A stretch of 7,727 bases of DNA from Peptococcaceae bacterium. GTDB lineage: Bacteria; Bacillota; DSM-12270; Thermacetogeniales; Thermacetogeniaceae. The position numbers were made by a program, and so were the translations under genes. Position 1 is the stretch's first letter. Each line of letters opens with the position of its first letter. Shown in pieces: positions 1 through 5,770 of this stretch. The stretch spans positions 4,453 to 12,179 of the forward strand of contig PKYJ01000024.1 in the NCBI GenBank assembly GCA_003132605.1, in the 5' to 3' direction. Below the pieces are notes generated by a model that saw only the letters and a list, made by a program, of their open reading frames with translations, did not search any database and had not been told where the DNA came from.

Positions 1-68
1 CGGGTAGTCATCTGTGATAAATTATATGGAAGAATGGCCTGAATGGTCCCGCCCCTTCAAATGGGCCT

Positions 69-97
69 TGGAACTTAAAATCTATTCAGTACATAAC
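69..97 (+). promoter_or_regulatory. Weak candidate sigma-A promoter upstream of the 149-658 gene
   Basis: TTGGAA at 69-74 and CATAAC at 92-97 are separated by 17 bases. Each hexamer matches the sigma-A consensus at four of six positions. It lies about 50 bases upstream of the first + strand start codon in a locally AT-rich stretch. A CATAAT at 112-117 is an alternative -10 without a good -35. The rest of 1-148 holds no gene I can support: all three forward frames close early. This is a pattern match only. Confidence 0.25.
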
Positions 98-148
98 GGG
101 GATGGCGGTTTCATAATTATTAACAAACCCTTGTGAAGGCGGGACAAA

Positions 149-658
149 ATGTTCGCAGAGTTTATCCTGGCAGCGCTGGCCTGCCTGGGTACCCTGGCCG
201 CATCCCTGGCGGTGTTCTTTCATTACCAGGGGGACAGCGAGATTACCTTTGACACCGCGGCCGCCCGGGATTCCCGGATCACCAAAAACATGCCGCAACG
301 GACCATCCGCTGCCGCTGCCTGATCCCCCTGGCCAACCGCGGGCGGCAGAATGGCATGGTGATCAACGTTTTCTGCCAGCCGATGTACTACGGAAAGATC
401 ATGGAGCAACTGGATATCACCGCCCGGCTGCGGCTGCTGGATGCGCCGGCGCGGCAGAACGGCTACTGGGAGGCGGTGATCGTCAAGAAGAACACCACTC
501 ACCTGGTGGAGCTGGAGGTAACCATCCGTTCGCAGGTTGATCTGCTCCGGGTCGCCAGGGAGATCCCCTGCCTGAAGGTGATCATCTACTACCAGGTGGT
601 CGGACGCGACGGGATCCAGTGGTACCTGTCAGAAGCCCGATTTGATCTGGCCGGATGA
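149..658 (+). CDS. Uncharacterised protein with N-terminal membrane anchor
   Basis: I do not recognise a named family for this 169-residue protein. Residues about 4-25 form one hydrophobic segment (FILAALACLGTLAASLAVFF), so it is probably a single-pass membrane protein or carries an uncleaved signal anchor. The remainder, about residues 45-169, is soluble and looks strand-rich, alternating hydrophobic and charged residues. It includes a Cys-Arg-Cys at 55-57, a basic patch NRGRQNG at 63-69, and further cysteines at 76 and 141. The ATG start is preceded by a purine-rich AAGGCGGG at a suitable distance. The stop (TGA at 656-658) lies 74 bases before the start of the CofE-like gene on the same strand, so the two are probably cotranscribed. 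The reverse-strand open frames over it are shadows. The coding call is well supported by the ribosome site and codon pattern, but the function is unknown. Confidence 0.75.
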   Translation: MFAEFILAALACLGTLAASLAVFFHYQGDSEITFDTAAARDSRITKNMPQRTIRCRCLIPLANRGRQNGMVINVFCQPMYYGKIMEQLDITARLRLLDAPARQNGYWEAVIVKKNTTHLVELEVTIRSQVDLLRVAREIPCLKVIIYYQVVGRDGIQWYLSEARFDLAG

Positions 659-666
659 GGCCTTCT

Positions 667-700
667 CGAGGCTCGATGTTCGAATTTGAGCAGAACCTCG
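667..700 (+). repeat. Imperfect inverted repeat between the first two + strand genes
   Basis: CGAG at 667-670 can pair with CTCG at 697-700, and GCTC at 671-674 with GAGC at 688-691, leaving a bulge at 692-696. The self-complementary TTCGAA (679-684) sits in the loop. In an mRNA covering both genes this hairpin would lie upstream of the ribosome site at 721. It could act as a weak attenuator or RNA-processing site, but nothing in the sequence proves that. Confidence 0.3.
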
Positions 701-720
701 AACCGCAAGGATGTACACAG

Positions 721-725
721 GGAGG
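721..725 (+). promoter_or_regulatory. Shine-Dalgarno site that fixes the CofE-like start
   Basis: GGAGG at 721-725 lies seven bases before the ATG at 733. The in-frame ATGs further upstream (655 and 676) have no comparable site, and they would add about 26 residues that do not look like the family N-terminus. I therefore place the start at 733. Confidence 0.8.
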
Positions 726-732
726 AAACGGC

Positions 733-1371
733 ATGACCCTGGATGTAATCCCCCTGCAAACCAAGATCATCACCCCGGAAGACCGGCTGTTTCAAATCGT
801 CGCCGATTACGCCGGGCCGCATCTCCGACCCGGCGATATCCTGGTGCTGGCCGAGAGCATGGTGGCCATCACCCAGGGACGGCTGATCCGGCCGGAGCAG
901 GTCAAGCCCACCCCCTGGGCACTGGCCCTGGCCCGTTTCGTCAGCCAGGACGGCAGCCTCTCCTCCCCTTACGCCATGCAGGTGATCATGAATGAGAGCG
1001 GCGCCCTGCGCACCCTGTTCGCCTTCTGCACCGCCGCTTTGACCCGCCTGGTATTCGGCCGCCGGGGGGATTTTTACCGGTTCGCGGGGCAGCAGGCCTC
1101 TCTGGTGGACGACGTCACCGGAAACATGCCCCCCTTCGACAAGCACATCGTACTCGGCCCCAAGCATCCGGAGCAGGTGGTAGCGGAGACCAGGGAGCGG
1201 TTCGGCGTGGAGGCCGCCATCATCGACGCCAACGACCTCGGACACACCAAGATCCTGGCTGCCACGAGCGGGGCCAGCCAGAAACTGCTCTTAAAAGTGT
1301 TCCGGGCCAACCCCGGCGGCAACGCCGACCAGCAGACCCCGATCGTCATCATCCGCAAAACCCGTTCCTGA
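733..1371 (+). CDS. CofE-like protein (coenzyme F420-0:gamma-glutamyl ligase family)
   Basis: This 212-residue protein resembles the CofE fold family (F420_ligase, PF01996), which in archaea and actinobacteria adds glutamate to coenzyme F420-0 using GTP. The resemblance shows as GDILVLAESMVAITQGR near residues 34-50 (CofE proteins have a GDvlVv...vskaeGr segment), an AMQVIMNESG segment near 80-90 (cf. F.QAVLEES), LVDDVTGNMPP near 125-135, and AIIDANDLG near 165-173 (cf. the ITDTNG region with metal-binding acidic residues). The start at 733 is chosen for its GGAGG. It follows the membrane-anchored gene by 74 bases and ends two bases before a GC-rich hairpin. Family membership is from remembered motifs. 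The actual substrate is uncertain because Clostridia generally are not known to make F420, so another acid-to-amine ligation is possible. Confidence 0.7.
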   Translation: MTLDVIPLQTKIITPEDRLFQIVADYAGPHLRPGDILVLAESMVAITQGRLIRPEQVKPTPWALALARFVSQDGSLSSPYAMQVIMNESGALRTLFAFCTAALTRLVFGRRGDFYRFAGQQASLVDDVTGNMPPFDKHIVLGPKHPEQVVAETRERFGVEAAIIDANDLGHTKILAATSGASQKLLLKVFRANPGGNADQQTPIVIIRKTRS

Positions 1372-1373
1372 CG

Positions 1374-1405
1374 GTGCCCCACCCAGAGGGTACCCGGGCG
1401 GGCAC
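1374..1405 (+). terminator. GC-rich hairpin just after the CofE-like stop codon
   Basis: GTGCCC at 1374-1379 can pair with GGGCAC at 1400-1405, and the interval contains ACCC-AGA-GGGT (1381-1391) and the palindrome GGGTACCC (1388-1395). It begins two bases after the TGA ending at 1371. There is no U-run after it, so it is not a textbook intrinsic terminator. Position argues for 3'-end formation or mRNA protection. Confidence 0.4.
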
Positions 1406-1420
1406 GGAGGCCGGAAGCAA

Positions 1421-1456
1421 GATGTCGGAAGCCAGAAACTTCCGGCATCCGACATC
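1421..1456. repeat. Perfect 9-bp inverted repeat between convergent genes, possible bidirectional terminator
   Basis: GATGTCGGA at 1421-1429 is the exact reverse complement of TCCGACATC at 1448-1456. GCC (1431-1433) and GGC (1444-1446) can extend the pairing past an A/A mismatch. An alternative pairing joins CCGGAAG (1411-1417) with CTTCCGG (1439-1445). It lies between the + strand CofE-like gene and the - strand DUF1287 gene, where a shared terminator would be expected. Neither side has a strong T-run. The recurring TTCCGG/TCCGAC units resemble degenerate dispersed intergenic repeats. Confidence 0.5.
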
Positions 1457-1487
1457 CAATTTGGGACGGTTCCTCGATTCACTTGTT

Positions 1488-2201
1488 TCAGTAATTTATG
1501 TACCGGAAGTGCTGGAAAATTTTGCTGCGCCAACGCAGGAGGTAGTCTCCCTCGGTCGCCCAGGGCCATACGTTGTGGATGACCAGAGGCACGCCGTCTT
1601 TACGCCTCCGGTTGGAGATGATGGCGATATGGTCGGGGTCGGCAGGAAGGCCGAATACCACGATGTCGCCGGGCTGCCACTGCACTAGGTTGCTGGCGTC
1701 GCCGGGCTTGACATCCTTAGTCAGCAAGGTGGCATGGCGTTGAAAGAATACATCCAGAACGCCCACCTTCCGGAAATCGATGTTGGGGTCCGGTTTCTTG
1801 ACGAAAGCACTGTAGGCGGCAGGGTCGGTCCGGATGTCTGCGTCCACCATGTCCTTGAGATTGTATCCGGCCGCCCTGAAGGCCCGCCAGATGACATCGG
1901 CGTCGTCACCCCGGCCCTCCGGCGGGTAGCCGCCCTGATAATAGGAGGTGTCATACCAGGTGCGTCTGGTGACTTCCTGCCTGGCGCCGTTGACCAGGTC
2001 GATGGAGTCCTGGATACCGTTATGGTTCTGGTCCTGATCCGGCACCACTGTGGGCACCGGGCACTTTTTCTGGAAGGTGAGGGTGTCCATAAACGGCAGA
2101 TAGTTGAGGTGGACCAGAAGCAAATTCCCAAAGGTGGCCAGCATTGCCACGGTAAACATCAGCACCAACGAGAACAGCCAGATCTTCTGCAAGCGCGTCA
2201 T
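1488..2201 (-). CDS. Membrane-anchored DUF1287 family protein
   Basis: The product is 237 residues. I start it at the ATG at 2201 because AGGGAG lies six bases upstream; an in-frame start at 2237 would add 12 residues without that support. Residues about 7-31 are one hydrophobic anchor, so the rest is probably outside the membrane. DxDxNxNGxxDxxD at 55-68 resembles a short calcium-binding loop. From about residue 80 it matches DUF1287 (PF06940): TWYDTSYYQGGYPPEGRG, then ADVIWRAFRAAGYNLKDMVD, WQPGDIVVF at 175-183, HIAIIS at 191-196 and VIHN at 207-210. From memory, the family usually reads GVCTDV where this protein reads GDDADV (98-103), so the cysteine expected at 100 is Asp. His191 and His209 are retained. 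The family function is unsettled; a cell-wall or peptidase-like role has been suggested by fold, and the missing cysteine argues against thiol catalysis here. It is the last - strand gene, 101 bases after the glycosylase gene. Confidence 0.8.
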   Translation of the reverse strand: MTRLQKIWLFSLVLMFTVAMLATFGNLLLVHLNYLPFMDTLTFQKKCPVPTVVPDQDQNHNGIQDSIDLVNGARQEVTRRTWYDTSYYQGGYPPEGRGDDADVIWRAFRAAGYNLKDMVDADIRTDPAAYSAFVKKPDPNIDFRKVGVLDVFFQRHATLLTKDVKPGDASNLVQWQPGDIVVFGLPADPDHIAIISNRRRKDGVPLVIHNVWPWATEGDYLLRWRSKIFQHFRYINY

Positions 2202-2302
2202 GATTTTCTCCCTGTTGCCAATCCCGATTGCAACCAATCTTCCGGTTTCTATTTTTCGATAAACAAGACGTCTTTACCTGCAATAGAGGCGCGATAAGCC
2301 GT

Positions 2303-3079
2303 TCAACATTCATTTTCTCCCGGGCAATCGAAATCCGGGGACGCCGCCGGGAAGCAAACATTTCTTTCTTCTTTAAACGATGGGGGCGGGGTCCATAAAA
2401 AAGGTGGACCGCTATTTGCCAGATCGGGGGTCTTGCCTGTCTGGCAGAGGCCGGCCAAGGGGCAGGCCTCACAATGCGGCCTGGCTGTACAGATGTGATG
2501 TCCCAGGGCATCGATCAAGGCGTGATACTCGTTGTAGAGGGGAGCATCCGGAGGCAGGGCGCCAATGAAGAGGGACTGCATCTCCCGGTAGGAGATCCGC
2601 TCCGGAAAGTATCCCAGCCGGTGAAAGATCCGGTGGGTATAGGCATCGATCACAAAGACCGGTTTGCCGGCAGCGTAGAGCACGATGGCATCGGCGGTCT
2701 CGGGCCCGATCCCGTAGATGCTCAGCAGGCGACGGCGCAGGCCCATGGCCTCCTGTGCCAGAAAAGCGTCCAGGTCTCCCCCGTGCTCTGCCGCCACCAC
2801 CCGGCAGAAGACCTGCAGCTTCCTGGCTTTCTGGATGTGGTAGCGGGTCGGGCGCAGCAGTGGCGACAGGTCCTCTTCCGGGACGGCCAGCAGTCCCTCG
2901 AGGGATAGCAGACCAGCCGCTTTCAGGTTGTCGATGGCCGACGTCACGCTCCACCAGGTGACGTTTTGGGTCAGGATCGCCCCCACGATCATCTCGAAGG
3001 GGCCGTCTGCCGGCCACCAGTGCCGGGGGCCGAAGTGGCCGTAAAGCCGATCATAGATCTCCATCAATGCTTGGCGCAT
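2303..3079 (-). CDS. Endonuclease III-like HhH-GPD DNA glycosylase with 4Fe-4S motif
   Basis: This 258-residue protein is a base-excision-repair glycosylase of the endonuclease III-related (HhH-GPD) group. Visible features are the N-terminal GPFEMIVGAILTQNVTW (26-42), the helix-hairpin-helix LLSIYGIGPETADAIVL (118-134), the catalytic aspartate in VIDAYTHRIFHRLG (Asp145), and four cysteines 197, 203, 206 and 212 likely binding 4Fe-4S. The hairpin has Glu127 where EndoIII has its Schiff-base Lys, so it should be a monofunctional glycosylase without beta-lyase activity, like alkyl-base MagIII-type relatives. Cluster spacing is C-x5-C-x2-C-x5-C; E. coli EndoIII has x6 in the first gap. About 45 residues continue past the cluster, Pro-rich with three more cysteines (242, 252, 258), which is unusual. 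I prefer the ATG at 3079, five bases after GGTGG, over an in-frame GTG at 3088. It starts 23 bases after the siroheme gene stop and is probably cotranscribed. The exact substrate base cannot be told. Confidence 0.85.
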   Translation of the reverse strand: MRQALMEIYDRLYGHFGPRHWWPADGPFEMIVGAILTQNVTWWSVTSAIDNLKAAGLLSLEGLLAVPEEDLSPLLRPTRYHIQKARKLQVFCRVVAAEHGGDLDAFLAQEAMGLRRRLLSIYGIGPETADAIVLYAAGKPVFVIDAYTHRIFHRLGYFPERISYREMQSLFIGALPPDAPLYNEYHALIDALGHHICTARPHCEACPLAGLCQTGKTPDLANSGPPFLWTPPPSFKEERNVCFPAASPDFDCPGENEC

Positions 3080-3102
3080 ATCTACCACCAGATGTCAGTC
3101 AA

Positions 3103-3792
3103 TTAGTTCTGCAGGGCAGGGTCGATACCCGGCGGCGGCATCAGTTCGCAATTCCCCAGGCGCTCCAGAACCTTGCCCAGGCGTTCCCCGGGTTTGGCGT
3201 TCTCCTTGTATAGGGTCAGCATCTTCTCGGCCATGGCCAGCACATCCTCCTCGATCAGCCCTTCATACAGCACCCGGCCCAGGCTCGGGTTCTTGCCCAA
3301 CTTGCCGCCGACCACCACGGTATACCCCTTGGCCCGTCCAAAAACGCCGAAATCCTTGATCCAGCCCTCGGCGCAGTTGTTGGGACAGCCGGAGACGCCG
3401 ATCTTGAACTTTCCCGGCAGGGGCATGCCCAGGAATCTCTCTTCCAGCTTCAAACCGAGGCCCATGGCGTCCTGCTGGGCGTTCTTGCAGTAGGACAGGC
3501 CCGGGCAGATCTTCACGCTCTTCAAAATCTTCTTGCCGGTGGGCGCCGGCTCCATACCCAGATCCTGCCAGATTGCCTCCACCTGGTCCGCCTTCACGCC
3601 GAATAGGGCGATCCGCTGCGCCCCGGTGATCTTGACCATCGGCACCTGGTACTTCTCGGCAACATCCGCCAACCTCTTCAAGATCTCAGCGGTAAGCATC
3701 CCGCCCACGAGGCGCGGGGTCATCATGTAGGTCTCCTTGTCCCGCTGCAGCACGGCACCGCGCGGGGCATCTCCCAGTAAAGTCTCTCCCAT
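3103..3792 (-). CDS. Small stand-alone siroheme/4Fe-4S sulfite (nitrite) reductase-type protein
   Basis: The 229-residue product carries one nitrite/sulfite reductase ferredoxin-like half-domain (about 24-80) and one 4Fe-4S/siroheme domain (about 85-200). Cluster ligands are Cys96 and Cys102 (CPGLSYC) and Cys136 and Cys140 (GCPNNC), the C-x5-C...C-x3-C signature of sulfite reductases. The segment ITGAQRIALFG (55-65) corresponds to the siroheme-contacting region. Canonical sulfite reductases duplicate this unit in about 400-600 residues. This length instead matches the single-unit, low-spin assimilatory-type enzyme known from Desulfovibrio vulgaris (about 24 kDa). It would be cytoplasmic and need an external electron donor; none is encoded here. 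No cys or dsr genes adjoin it. The ATG is supported by GGGAGG nine bases upstream. It lies 82 bases after the HIT gene and 23 bases before the glycosylase gene. Whether it reduces sulfite, nitrite or something else is open. Confidence 0.85.
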   Translation of the reverse strand: MGETLLGDAPRGAVLQRDKETYMMTPRLVGGMLTAEILKRLADVAEKYQVPMVKITGAQRIALFGVKADQVEAIWQDLGMEPAPTGKKILKSVKICPGLSYCKNAQQDAMGLGLKLEERFLGMPLPGKFKIGVSGCPNNCAEGWIKDFGVFGRAKGYTVVVGGKLGKNPSLGRVLYEGLIEEDVLAMAEKMLTLYKENAKPGERLGKVLERLGNCELMPPPGIDPALQN

Positions 3793-3874
3793 CAGTTCAA
3801 ACCTCCCAGTATGTTCTTTTCAAATCATCCAACCACCCTGGCGCTAATGCGAGGCACCGACTGCCAACCGCTAT

Positions 3875-4219
3875 TTAGCCCGGAGGCCAGGTCATGAACC
3901 GCCCGCCCAGCAGGTGCAGGTGCAGGTGGTGGACGGTCTGCCCACCGTTGTCCCCGGTATTGATCACTATCCGGAAGCCGTCCTCGGCCACCCCCAACTG
4001 CTGGGCGACCTTGGTGGCCGTTAGCAGCAGCCTGGCGACCAGATCGGACTGCTGCGCCCCCACATCCAGCAGCGAACCCAGATGCGTCTTAGGGATCAGC
4101 AGCACGTGAACTGGAGCTACCGACTTGATATCCTTGAACGCCAGGAATTCGTCGTCCTCGTAGACGACCTGGGCATTCAACTCGTGGGTAGCAATCTTGC
4201 AGAAGATGCAGTCGCTCAT
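3875..4219 (-). CDS. HIT family protein, HINT type (purine nucleoside phosphoramidase-like)
   Basis: The 114-residue product has the full length and motif set of bacterial HINT proteins. These hydrolyse AMP-linked phosphoramidates or handle adenylylated intermediates in the cytoplasm. The histidine triad is His98-Leu-His100-Leu-His102-Leu-Leu in TVHHLHLHLLGG. CIFC at 4-7 with His46 (PKTH) and His97 would form the structural zinc site of this subgroup. ATG at 4219 follows AGGAG by eight bases; an in-frame TTG at 4237 is possible but would add six atypical residues. A HIT gene after mtaB is a recurrent arrangement in Clostridia. The gap to mtaB (85 bases) holds a possible promoter. Physiological substrate is not known for most such bacterial proteins. 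Confidence 0.9.
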   Translation of the reverse strand: MSDCIFCKIATHELNAQVVYEDDEFLAFKDIKSVAPVHVLLIPKTHLGSLLDVGAQQSDLVARLLLTATKVAQQLGVAEDGFRIVINTGDNGGQTVHHLHLHLLGGRFMTWPPG

Positions 4220-4281
4220 CGGTCTCTCTCCTTTCAAGGGCCTTGACTATCTCGCTTCTAATAGCCGAAATTCGTGTACTT

Positions 4282-4310
4282 ATTTTATCACACAAATGAT
4301 TTTTTCAGAA
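4282..4310 (-). promoter_or_regulatory. Possible extended -10 promoter for the HIT gene
   Basis: On the - strand TTCTGA (4310-4305) and TAAAAT (4287-4282) are spaced by 17 bases. The -10 is preceded by TG plus one base, the extended -10 form, and matches consensus at five of six. The -35 is weak and overlaps the mtaB stop codon. The predicted leader is about 55 bases. It contains a 6-bp hairpin with one G-U pair (4245-4250 with 4261-4266) ahead of the ribosome site. The local AT-richness contrasts with the flanking genes. Confidence 0.4.
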
Positions 4311-5765
4311 TGAAGATAGCACTGCCTCACCGTAAAGGATGTCCCCCTCCAACCGCTTCAGGACACGCACCGGGACGAGGCTGCCCTGGAGGTCGGCACT
4401 GCCATCCGGAGCAGGAAAGGCCACTCTAAGGTAGTTGTCGCTCAGCCCCTCCCAGCAGCCGCGCCGCGCCGGGTGCCGCGCCGGGTGCTCCACCAGGACC
4501 GGCAGCGTCTGGCCAATGAACCGGCCAGCGAAGGCTGCAACCTGCTCATCGGCCAGACGGCGCAGTCTGCCGCTGCGCTCGTCCTTGGCTGCGGGCGCTA
4601 CCTGGCCGGGCATCTCCGCAGCCCGGGTGCCGGGGCGTGGGGAATACTTAAAAACATGCAGGTCGCGGAATGGGAGGGAGGCGACGAAGCGGCAGGTATT
4701 TTCAAAGCGCAGGTCGGTCTCGCCAGGAAAGCCCACCATGACGTCCGCAGCTACAGCCACCCCCGGCCGCCGCTCCTGGACGCGGCGGAACAGGTCTTCG
4801 TAATCAGCAGCCTGGTAGGACCGCCCCATCAGGGCCAGGATCCCGTCATCCCCGGACTGCAGGGGCAGGTGCAGGTGGCGGCAGATACGGGGTGAGGCCA
4901 AGACATCCAATAACTCATCGGGCACCTCTGACGGTTCCACCGAACTCAGGCGGAGCCGGAACTCCCCTGGCAGTTGCAGCAGCATCCTAAGCAGGGAGGC
5001 CAGGTTGATGCCGTCTGCCAGGTCCCTGCCGTAGGCGGAGGCGTGAACGCCGGTCAATACCACCTCCCGGAAGCCGGCAGCCAGTAATTCTTCCAACCGT
5101 CTCAGAGCCAACTCCGGCCGCAGGCTGCGCACCGGCCCCCTGGCAAAGGGCACGATGCAGTAGGAGCAATACTGGTCGCAGCCGTCCTCGATCTTCAGGA
5201 AGGCCCTGGTCCGGTTGCGGGGACGGGGCAGCGGCAGCTCCTCGAACCTGGCCCCCCCTGACAACGGGGAGACTATACAGAGGGCTTCGGCCGATCCTCC
5301 GTCGTCACCCGGGGCGACATCAAGCATGCGGCTAGCAGCCTGCTCCACCAGGTCGACGATCCGTCCCCGGTCCTGGGTGCCCACCAGCACATCCACCCCC
5401 AGGGACAGCACCTCTTCCGGCGCCGTCTGGGCGTAACAGCCCACTACGGCGGTCACTGCCGTCCCGCCCCGGGCTTCCCCCGCCGGGTTTCCCCCGGCGC
5501 CAGCCGGGCACTGGCGACGGGCCACCGCCCGGCGGATCATCTGCCGTGACTTGTGGTCGGCCAGATGGGTGACAGTGCATGTATTAATTATGTAAACTTC
5601 AGCCGGGCTGTCGAACCCGACGATCTCGTAGCCTCTCCCCCGGAACAACTCCTGAAGGGCAGCAGTCTCCTGCTGGTTGACCTTGCAGCCAAGCGTGAAA
5701 AAGGCGACCCTTCTAGGGCGCCCCACATCTTCCTTTTCGGGCGCTGATGGCGCCACCCAGGTCAC
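4305..5765 (-). CDS. mtaB: tRNA (t6A37) methylthiotransferase MtaB, radical SAM
   Basis: MtaB converts t6A37 to ms2t6A37 in ANN-decoding tRNAs, using two 4Fe-4S clusters and S-adenosylmethionine. The N-terminal domain begins VAFFTLGCKVNQQET, with cluster ligands Cys27, Cys63 (NTCTVT) and Cys110 (VVGCYAQ). The radical SAM domain carries Cys196, Cys200 and Cys203 in DGCDQYCSYCIVPFARG, followed by VVLTGVHASAYG, HLHLPLQSGDD and MVGFPGETD. A TRAM tRNA-binding domain follows at about 420-486. At 486 residues it exceeds the usual roughly 430-450, partly from a Gly/Ala/Pro-rich insertion at about 85-104 and a loop at 150-180. The annotated start is a GTG at 5765, five bases after the dnaJ stop, with poor ribosome-site support. 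The in-frame GTG at 5726, just after AAGGAAG, would begin MGRPRRVAFFTLGC and fits the family start better. Probably cotranscribed with dnaJ. Function is confident; start is not. Confidence 0.93.
   Translation of the reverse strand: MTWVAPSAPEKEDVGRPRRVAFFTLGCKVNQQETAALQELFRGRGYEIVGFDSPAEVYIINTCTVTHLADHKSRQMIRRAVARRQCPAGAGGNPAGEARGGTAVTAVVGCYAQTAPEEVLSLGVDVLVGTQDRGRIVDLVEQAASRMLDVAPGDDGGSAEALCIVSPLSGGARFEELPLPRPRNRTRAFLKIEDGCDQYCSYCIVPFARGPVRSLRPELALRRLEELLAAGFREVVLTGVHASAYGRDLADGINLASLLRMLLQLPGEFRLRLSSVEPSEVPDELLDVLASPRICRHLHLPLQSGDDGILALMGRSYQAADYEDLFRRVQERRPGVAVAADVMVGFPGETDLRFENTCRFVASLPFRDLHVFKYSPRPGTRAAEMPGQVAPAAKDERSGRLRRLADEQVAAFAGRFIGQTLPVLVEHPARHPARRGCWEGLSDNYLRVAFPAPDGSADLQGSLVPVRVLKRLEGDILYGEAVLSSF
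5481..5499. repeat. GC-rich palindrome inside the mtaB insertion
   Basis: CGCCGGG at 5481-5487 is the exact reverse complement of CCCGGCG at 5493-5499, around a five-base loop. It lies in the segment coding for the Gly/Ala/Pro-rich insertion (about residues 85-104), where most MtaB proteins have only a short loop. The surrounding stretch 5461-5515 is nearly all G and C, and the encoded peptide has a rough internal duplication (PAGAGGN / PAGEARGG). Confidence 0.5.
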
Positions 5766-5770
5766 CCCGC

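Noticed and set aside
9..26. Possible divergent gene start on the - strand (ATG at 11 with TATAAT at 26-21)
   Set aside because: There is no Shine-Dalgarno site before the ATG, no matching -35 at a proper distance, and only three codons lie inside the window.
589..1245. A 218-codon open frame on the - strand over the CofE-like gene
   Set aside because: It is antisense to a gene with a good ribosome site and family motifs. Its product is rich in Gly, His and Gln with no recognisable domain, as expected from the reverse of a GC-rich gene.
1734..2297. A 187-codon open frame on the + strand over the DUF1287 gene
   Set aside because: It is a shadow of DUF1287, with no ribosome site and no recognisable motif.
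3793..3874. Promoter for the siroheme protein around CATACT
   Set aside because: The -10-like CATACT would put the transcription start on the ribosome site, and no -35 fits at 16-18 bases.
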